This document shows, piece by piece, positions 14,801-19,210 of a stretch of 19,210 nt of DNA. The DNA is from JBGSON01 sp041739085 (GTDB lineage Bacteria > Patescibacteriota > Gracilibacteria > CAIRYL01). The stretch spans positions 1-19,210 of the forward strand of contig JBGSON010000007.1 in NCBI GenBank assembly GCA_041739085.1, read 5' to 3'. Positions within the stretch are counted from its first letter, which is position 1, and every line of letters starts with the position of its first letter. The position numbers and the translations under genes are program-made. The notes beneath the pieces are model-generated. The model was given only the letters and a program-made list of their open reading frames with translations, was not told where the DNA came from and searched no databases.

Positions 14801-14901
14801 AAGCACAAAAAGACAAAGTACAAAATACATAACCGGGCAGTGAGAACCCGTCGATACCACCTACCCCATTTTTTGTACTTTGTGCTTTGTATTTTGTACT
14901 T
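14801..14901. repeat. Inverted repeat with arms of 7-base units, copy 2
   Basis: The right arm 14872-14899 is TTTGTAC, TTTGTGC, TTTGTAT, TTTGTAC, identical to 9710-9737. The left arm (14801-14828) is a decayed version of the complementary units. Its segment AAGTACAAAATAC (14816-14828) pairs perfectly over 13 bases with 14889-14901. The loop contains a small CGGG/CCCG hairpin (14834-14850). The element fills most of the gap between the nitroreductase and glyS and may help end the nitroreductase transcript. Confidence 0.8.
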
Positions 14902-14910
14902 GCGCTTTCT

Positions 14911-14939
14911 TTGACTTCATTCTGGAAATCCCAGAGAAT
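14911..14939 (+). promoter_or_regulatory. Promoter for glyS
   Basis: TTGACT (14911-14916) and GAGAAT (14934-14939) are 17 bases apart, just downstream of the heptamer repeat. The inferred start near 14946 gives a leader of about 19 bases. A TATAAA at 14954-14959 is an alternative -10 that would make the mRNA leaderless, but it has no matching -35 box. Confidence 0.45.
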
Positions 14940-14964
14940 AGACCGCGTCGTTTTATAAAAAGGT

Positions 14965-16377
14965 ATGCCGGTACATGAAATCACAATGGAAGAACTCGTC
15001 TCGCTCTGTAAGACGAGAGGGATTATTTACGCGGGTTCGGAGATCTACGGAGGTCTTGCGAACACTTGGGATTACGGTCCCATCGGAGTCGAACTCCTCC
15101 GGAACGTGAAAAAAGCGTTCTGGGATTTTTTTGTCTACGGGAGAGAGGATATCGTTGGTCTTGATTCCTCGATCCTCCTCAATCCGAAAGTCTGGGAAGC
15201 GAGTGGCCATATCGCGAGTTTCACGGACCCGCTTATGGATTGCAAAAAATGTAAAGCCCGCTATCGCGCGGATAAACTCATCGAAGAAGCCGGAGATGCA
15301 AGACCGGAAGGCTGGGCAGGGGAAAAAACGGATAAATCAGCGATCGTCGCGTTTGTGAAAGAGAAAAAAATCACCTGTCCGTCGTGCAAGGCGTGCGACT
15401 GGACGGAGCCGAAGCAGTTTAACCTCATGTTCCGGACCCATCAGGGAGTGACCGAGGAATCAAGTGCGGAGATCTTTATGAGACCGGAAACGGCGCAGGG
15501 GATATTTGTGAATTTCGTGAACGCGCAGAGGACGTCGAGAAAAAAACTTCCGTTCGGGATTGCACAGATCGGGAAAGCTTTCCGGAACGAGATCACTCCG
15601 GGGAATTTTATCTTTCGGACCCGCGAGTTCGAGCAGATGGAGATCGAATACTTCTTCGATCCGGAGAAATCACAATGGGAAGAGCTTTTTCAGAACTGGA
15701 AAAAAGCCGTCTGGGATTTTGTCACAAAAGAACTCGGGATCGGGGAGACGCACCTCCGGATGCGAGACCATGAAAAGGATGAACTTTCCCACTATTCAAA
15801 AGGCACGACGGATATCGAATACGAATTCCCGTTCGGATGGGGAGAGCTCTGCGCCGCCGCTGCATACCGGACGGATTATGATCTCACTCAGCATCAAAAG
15901 ACTTCAGGAGAAAGCCTTGAATACCGCGATGAAGAGAGTGGCAGAAAATTCATTCCCCATGTCATCGAACCGTCCCTCGGAGCAAATCGCCTTGTGCTCG
16001 CAATCCTCCTCGACGCGTATACGAATGAAACGCTGAAAGATGGCACAACAAGAAACGTCATGCGTTTTTCTCCGAAGATCGCGCCGATCAAGGTTGCCGT
16101 TTTCCCCCTCATGAAAAAAGACGGACTCGACGCAAAGGCGAGAGAAGTCGTCCGGAGCCTCCGGAGCATCGGGAGAGTGGATTACGATGAAGCGGGGTCG
16201 ATCGGGAAAAGATATCGGCGCCATGATGAAGTCGGAACCCCCGCCTGCATCACCATCGATTACGATTCCCTCAAGGACAAGACTGTTACCGTCCGCGACC
16301 GGGATACGATGGAACAGGAGCGCGTAAATATTGCCGATCTTCCGGCACATCTCCGGGGGAAGTATCATTTCGATTGA
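14965..16377 (+). CDS. glyS: Glycine--tRNA ligase, single-chain dimeric type
   Basis: This class II synthetase charges tRNA-Gly with glycine. It is the single-chain form found in eukaryotes, archaea and some bacteria, not the GlyQ/GlyS two-subunit form; 470 residues is typical. Visible are the N-terminal SEIYGGLANTWDYGPIG at 25-41 (motif 1 region), a cysteine-rich insertion (Cys93, 96, 138, 141, with 144 nearby) likely to bind zinc, motif 2 FRNEITPGNFIFRTREFEQME at 207-226, and motif 3 GANRLVLAILLDAY at 339-352. The anticodon-binding domain covers about 373-470. In the glycine-site region WGELEGIANRTDYDL the middle reads CAAAAYR (296-302), an unusual local change. The gene stands alone between its own promoter and a strong terminator. 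Only an AGG one base from the ATG is present in place of a ribosome binding site. Confidence 0.96.
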   Translation: MPVHEITMEELVSLCKTRGIIYAGSEIYGGLANTWDYGPIGVELLRNVKKAFWDFFVYGREDIVGLDSSILLNPKVWEASGHIASFTDPLMDCKKCKARYRADKLIEEAGDARPEGWAGEKTDKSAIVAFVKEKKITCPSCKACDWTEPKQFNLMFRTHQGVTEESSAEIFMRPETAQGIFVNFVNAQRTSRKKLPFGIAQIGKAFRNEITPGNFIFRTREFEQMEIEYFFDPEKSQWEELFQNWKKAVWDFVTKELGIGETHLRMRDHEKDELSHYSKGTTDIEYEFPFGWGELCAAAAYRTDYDLTQHQKTSGESLEYRDEESGRKFIPHVIEPSLGANRLVLAILLDAYTNETLKDGTTRNVMRFSPKIAPIKVAVFPLMKKDGLDAKAREVVRSLRSIGRVDYDEAGSIGKRYRRHDEVGTPACITIDYDSLKDKTVTVRDRDTMEQERVNIADLPAHLRGKYHFD

Positions 16378-16408
16378 TTCTTTTCCGGACAGAAAGAATC
16401 AATTTTTT
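16373..16408 (+). terminator. Intrinsic terminator of glyS, overlapping its stop codon
   Basis: ATTGATTCTTT (16373-16383) pairs perfectly over 11 bases with AAAGAATCAAT (16393-16403) across a nine-base loop, and the stem runs straight into a T-tract (16403-16408). The TGA stop codon of glyS (16375-16377) lies within the left side of the stem. Confidence 0.88.
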
Positions 16409-16440
16409 CATAGACGAAGATCTTGTGGATTTTCGGCCCA

Positions 16441-16504
16441 TTTTTTTGGAGTCGCCCCTCCCGGGGCGACCCTGCGGTCACCCGAGGACGGGTGACTCGA
16501 AAAG
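16441..16504. repeat. GC-rich double hairpin within a larger palindrome
   Basis: Two eight-base-pair hairpins lie side by side: GTCGCCCC/GGGGCGAC (16451-16458 and 16463-16470) and GTCACCCG/CGGGTGAC (16477-16484 and 16489-16496), each with a four-base loop. The arms are also complementary across the pair: GAGTCGCC at 16449-16456 can pair with GGTGACTC at 16491-16498, and flanking T and A runs extend this outer stem. Neither strand has a T-run after the hairpins, so it is not a normal terminator. It lies between the convergent ends of glyS and the asparaginase-like gene and looks like a repetitive extragenic palindrome. Its GC content stands out from the surroundings. Confidence 0.75.
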
Positions 16505-16532
16505 GAAACAGAAAGAATCCTGCGAGAAGCGA

Positions 16533-17036
16533 TTACGAATCATCACCAACAGAGGTTTCAAAAACCCCTTTTTTGAGATTTTTCCTCACATTATTCCATG
16601 GAAAAATCTTCCCGTTCATCGTGAGATATACCCCGTGCGGCAATAATTGCACAGCGCTCAGCGCAGCACCCAAATTGAACATCGCATCAGAATTTTTCTT
16701 ATTTGCCGGAATCATAGCCCCCAAGATCACAATTGTCTTCGGGATATTTTTACCGCCCAAGAATTGCGCGGTTTTCGACATCGTCATAGTGCCATGAGTA
16801 ATGATGATCTTCTCCTCGGAACACTCTTTGCATTTTCGCAGAAGGAGGTCCCGGTCACTCTCATTCAGATGGCGGCTGTCTTTCTGGAACACCTCATCGC
16901 AGTGACATTCCAGTGTGACTCGGGCATGACGCAAGAGTTCGGGGATGAGCGATGTGCGTTTTTGGAGAGGGGTCTTTTCTGATGTATAATCCAGATCATC
17001 AATGGTTCCGCCGGTAATAAGCAATCGGACAGTCAT
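16533..17036 (-). CDS. Stand-alone asparaginase-like domain protein (167 aa)
   Basis: The protein matches the N-terminal half of the asparaginase/glutaminase fold and stops where that domain ends, at about half the usual length of roughly 330. TGGTI at 8-12 carries the nucleophile-type Thr11. KDS at 52-54 matches the substrate-binding DS segment. HGTMTMSKTA at 81-90 corresponds to HGTDTMxxTA with the normally catalytic Asp replaced by Met84. GAMIPA at 106-111 matches GAMRPA. Short asparaginase-domain proteins are known as a separate group of uncertain function. The missing Asp makes ordinary asparagine hydrolysis doubtful; binding of an amide or another substrate is possible. It starts two bases after the methyltransferase stop, so both are probably on one transcript. 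No Shine-Dalgarno motif is seen. Confidence 0.82.
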   Translation of the reverse strand: MTVRLLITGGTIDDLDYTSEKTPLQKRTSLIPELLRHARVTLECHCDEVFQKDSRHLNESDRDLLLRKCKECSEEKIIITHGTMTMSKTAQFLGGKNIPKTIVILGAMIPANKKNSDAMFNLGAALSAVQLLPHGVYLTMNGKIFPWNNVRKNLKKGVFETSVGDDS

Positions 17037-17038
17037 TA

Positions 17039-17581
17039 TTATTTTCTATAGACAAATATCTTATGTATTTTTGTCCCCTCCGGTTTCCATTTTTCTGTCG
17101 GTGTGATATTCGGAAAAGGAAATCCGTTTGAAATGACACGGGTACCTTTTTTCAGCCTCGACCAGACTTCTTTTTCGAACCTCGCGACGAGTCCGGGAAA
17201 GAGATAAAGGAAGATGACATCCGCGTCTTCGAATTTCATATCCCAGAAGTCCGCCCTTGTGATCTTTCCCCCGTGTTTTCCGAAAAACTTCTTCACCTTT
17301 GCCCAGAAGTAGACGACAGGGGAGACTTCGAATCCTTCGGCAACTGCTCCTTTTTTTGCGGCCATGAATACGAGCCTTCCGTCGCCGCAACCGAGATCGT
17401 ACACTTTTTCCCCTTTCCTGATCCGTGCGAATTCCATCATCTTCTCCGCTCTTTTTCTCGAGGACGGGACAAATGGCGCGCCTTTTGCCGCGCTCCAGAT
17501 GATCCCGAGAAAACTGAGCATGATAAAGACGTTGATCGCAAGGATGAAGCTGAGAAGAAGAAAATCGACAATATCTTTCAT
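17039..17581 (-). CDS. Membrane-anchored SAM-dependent methyltransferase, FAM173-like
   Basis: Residues about 6-28 form a single hydrophobic anchor, followed by a seven-strand SAM methyltransferase domain. Motif I is YDLGCGDGRL at 61-70, and the acidic residue ending the second strand is Glu85 (GFEVSP). The lead-in FVPSSRKRAEKMM at 37-49 and the later FPFPN segment near 154 resemble the FAM173 / ATPSC-KMT group, which methylates lysines on proteins such as ATP-synthase subunit c in mitochondria. That is a resemblance by eye; the bacterial substrate is unknown, and membrane proteins are a reasonable guess given the anchor. The 180 residues are normal for this group. It lies two bases upstream of the asparaginase-like gene and about 100 bases downstream of the DUF711 gene on the same strand. 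No clear promoter is seen in that gap, which holds only a small TGCTA/TAGCA inverted repeat (17614-17626). Confidence 0.85.
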   Translation of the reverse strand: MKDIVDFLLLSFILAINVFIMLSFLGIIWSAAKGAPFVPSSRKRAEKMMEFARIRKGEKVYDLGCGDGRLVFMAAKKGAVAEGFEVSPVVYFWAKVKKFFGKHGGKITRADFWDMKFEDADVIFLYLFPGLVARFEKEVWSRLKKGTRVISNGFPFPNITPTEKWKPEGTKIHKIFVYRK

Positions 17582-17681
17582 GAAGGATAGGGATAAAAAG
17601 TGCGTATATGCGATGCTATGGTAGCAGTATGAGTGAAGCGGAACGGGATCTCATGCACACTTTTCGGTGTAAAAAATTTCC

Positions 17682-18830
17682 TTATTCGATTTTTAATATT
17701 TTGCAATCTACCAAATACGGCGACTGGAATGATGTCATTTCGCCAGCTTTTTTACCTGGGACTGGAAACAGACGTGCAGATAATGGCTTATCCAATTTGA
17801 TTGCCAAAGTCGCCATATCGAGGAGTATCGCTTCAATTTTTTCCACCGGTGTATCGCCTGGGATCGGCACGGTATCCAAACCGCAGCCGCAAACTGCTGA
17901 ATAGAGAAGCAGGTTCGTGATGTTATAAGTTCCCTCATTGGCTCTCATTGCGAGGCCTCGATCTTCGCAAACCGGGAGCATGAGGCCGGAATAGCCGCAG
18001 AGTTTTACCGGTAAGCTTTTGAGTATCCGAGTAACGAAAGCGGAAATAGTAAGCGTTCCTTGATTCCCAAACTTACCAATGCCAAGCTTTTCATAAGCAA
18101 AAGCAATGCTTTCATGTTCTTCAAGTCCCGGATTTAATGAAACATCTATGCCGTTATATTTCATTTTAAAATCCTTTGAAATTTGCTCCGCCACATGAGC
18201 GACTTTCTTTGTTTCCTCCTCAAATATTTGCTGCAAATTTTGTTCAGCTTCAACGAAATTATGAGATTTTGAAAATGCCTTCATCGCCAAATCTCCGCAC
18301 TCCAAGCCAATGCCGAAAGCTGATTCTCCTTCATGAAATCCCGCAGGAAAGAATGGAATGCCGGGTTTGCAATTTGCGGAGGCGCAAAATCTAAAATTGC
18401 CATAGCCATTTTCCGTTTCTTCAGCAATTTTTTTTATAACGTGAGCGGCAATTTTTGCATTTTCAAAGTCTATTCCAGTTTCTTTGTCGCCGATTTTGGC
18501 GGAACATGAAATGCGAGAAGTGATTTTATTAAACTCCGGAACGAGCCAGATTTTCCCCGGTGTTTTTGCATAACCGAGATTAAAAAAATTCACATCGAGA
18601 TCTTGGCATATTTTCTCAATGCTACTGATTACGCTTATGATTTTTGCGTCTGACTGGTCTCCGAGATATTCTTCCCAGGAATTCGTAGCGATTCTGGTCG
18701 TCTGGACTTCATAACCCGCATTCTCAAAAACAGCTTTGGCTTTCTCATTAAATTCAGCAGTCTGTCGTATCTTATCTTCCTCGTTTGGAGAGTGAAGTGA
18801 AACGCCAGTCGTTATGGTTCGAATTTTCAT
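17682..18830 (-). CDS. DUF711 / PFL-family (UPF0210) protein
   Basis: The 382 residues match the DUF711 family, whose biochemical role is not established; the PFL name comes from a weak similarity to pyruvate formate-lyase. Family-like segments are the start MKIRTITTG, FFPAGFHEGE with FGIGLECGDL in the middle, CGYSGLMLPVCEDRGLAMR, and YSAVCGCGLDTVPIPGDT near the C-terminus, where several Cys and acidic residues could form an active site. The protein is soluble. It begins 26 bases after the purL stop and is probably co-transcribed with it, although nothing else links it to purines. Base composition is visibly lower in GC (about 40 % where counted by eye, against about 50 % in the hydrogenase operon), with many AAA, ATT and TTT codons, suggesting a different origin. 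No Shine-Dalgarno motif precedes the ATG. Confidence 0.9.
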   Translation of the reverse strand: MKIRTITTGVSLHSPNEEDKIRQTAEFNEKAKAVFENAGYEVQTTRIATNSWEEYLGDQSDAKIISVISSIEKICQDLDVNFFNLGYAKTPGKIWLVPEFNKITSRISCSAKIGDKETGIDFENAKIAAHVIKKIAEETENGYGNFRFCASANCKPGIPFFPAGFHEGESAFGIGLECGDLAMKAFSKSHNFVEAEQNLQQIFEEETKKVAHVAEQISKDFKMKYNGIDVSLNPGLEEHESIAFAYEKLGIGKFGNQGTLTISAFVTRILKSLPVKLCGYSGLMLPVCEDRGLAMRANEGTYNITNLLLYSAVCGCGLDTVPIPGDTPVEKIEAILLDMATLAIKLDKPLSARLFPVPGKKAGEMTSFQSPYLVDCKILKIE

Positions 18831-18856
18831 GGTGGTACGTTTTCACTGAAAGAAAA

Positions 18857-19210
18857 TCAACCGAGTTTTTTTCTCAGGCCTTCTTCCCAGACCTTTTTTG
18901 ATTTTTTATAGTCTAGTGAGAAAACCTTGCCGGCTATTTTTTTCGGGAGTCCGAATTTTCCGAGTTGCATCACTTTCACGCCATGTTTTTTCGCAAGATT
19001 TTCAAACGCAGATGGATCATCCACTTCGATGAGATACCCGTTCCCTTCCGAGAAGAGCTGTTCCGGGGAAAGGGATGAAAGGTCTCCAGAGAACCCGAGA
19101 TCTCCCTGGAAACACATTTTTGATAGAGTGGCGATGAGGCCTCCTTCAGCGATGACAGAACACGATTTCGTAAGGCGTTTTTCAGCGGAACCGATGACAA
19201 ACCGGAGCTC
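18857..19210 (-). CDS. purL: Phosphoribosylformylglycinamidine synthase PurL, C-terminal part (partial)
   Basis: Only the last 117 or so codons are in the window; the frame stays open to the window edge, so the start lies beyond 19210. The internal ATG at 19117 is not a real start because the reading frame continues upstream with matching family sequence. The segment SVIAEGGLIATLSKM corresponds to the glycine-rich SDGGL-type helix of the AIR-synthase C-terminal domain, and LSPEQLFSEGNGYLIEV to the LFSE strand that follows it in PurL. PurL makes formylglycinamidine ribonucleotide, the fourth step of purine synthesis. The assignment is to the C-terminal AIR-synthase-like domain; PurM or other relatives are less likely because of the LFSE segment. 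The stop lies 26 bases before the DUF711 gene. Confidence 0.82.
   Translation of the reverse strand, partial: ELRFVIGSAEKRLTKSCSVIAEGGLIATLSKMCFQGDLGFSGDLSSLSPEQLFSEGNGYLIEVDDPSAFENLAKKHGVKVMQLGKFGLPKKIAGKVFSLDYKKSKKVWEEGLRKKLG

Noticed and set aside
16374..16646. A 90-codon plus-strand frame after glyS
   Set aside because: It runs through the glyS terminator and the double hairpin and then antisense to the asparaginase-like gene; no recognisable protein.
17614..17626. TGCTA/TAGCA inverted repeat before the methyltransferase as an operator
   Set aside because: Only five bases per arm and no promoter could be placed beside it, so it could be chance.

Overview
This window of about 19 kb is a densely packed bacterial chromosome segment, close to half GC by eye, using the standard code (TGA clearly ends several recognisable proteins). 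It most resembles an anaerobic, fermentative member of the Candidate Phyla Radiation / Patescibacteria, perhaps a Peregrinibacteria-like lineage. This is inference from four things: an [FeFe] hydrogenase beside a D-2-hydroxyacid dehydrogenase; a mix of nadA, dxr, single-chain glyS and purL; several large helical proteins I cannot place in any family; and no Shine-Dalgarno motif at a normal distance before any start. There is no rRNA, tRNA, transposase or CRISPR array.

Layout. 1-2990: the 3' part of a very large helical membrane protein, overlapping a 79-residue helical protein. 3092-4682 (minus): nadA and, upstream of it, a disordered/coiled-coil protein with a near-consensus promoter. 4845-7210 (plus): an MgtC/DUF4010 membrane protein translationally coupled to dxr (MEP isoprenoid pathway). 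7289-8449 (minus): an unknown three-helix membrane protein. 8640-9599: a D-2-hydroxyacid dehydrogenase ending in a terminator. 9802-13026: a tight three-gene operon with a small polytopic membrane protein, a short NuoF/HydB-like flavoprotein and an [FeFe] hydrogenase with all H-cluster cysteines. 13112-14059 (minus): an unknown protein made of two diverged repeats. 14286-14795: a nitroreductase. 14965-16377: glycyl-tRNA synthetase with a very good intrinsic terminator whose stem contains the stop codon. 16533-19210 (minus): the 3' end of purL, a DUF711 protein that looks lower in GC than its neighbours, a membrane-anchored FAM173-like methyltransferase and a stand-alone asparaginase-like domain.

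How the genes fit together. The dehydrogenase and the hydrogenase operon would both help re-oxidise NADH or ferredoxin during fermentation. nadA would feed the NAD pool and dxr the isoprenoid pool. The rest is housekeeping or unassigned.

The most unusual material lies between the genes. Three gene ends carry large inverted repeats whose arms are built from 7- or 8-base units. A GC-rich double hairpin lies between glyS and the asparaginase-like gene. Promoters often lie only about 6-20 bases before the start codon, consistent with initiation independent of Shine-Dalgarno pairing. No complete undescribed defence or mobile system is visible. The best candidates for something new are the repeat elements, the membrane partner of the hydrogenase and the family-less helical proteins.
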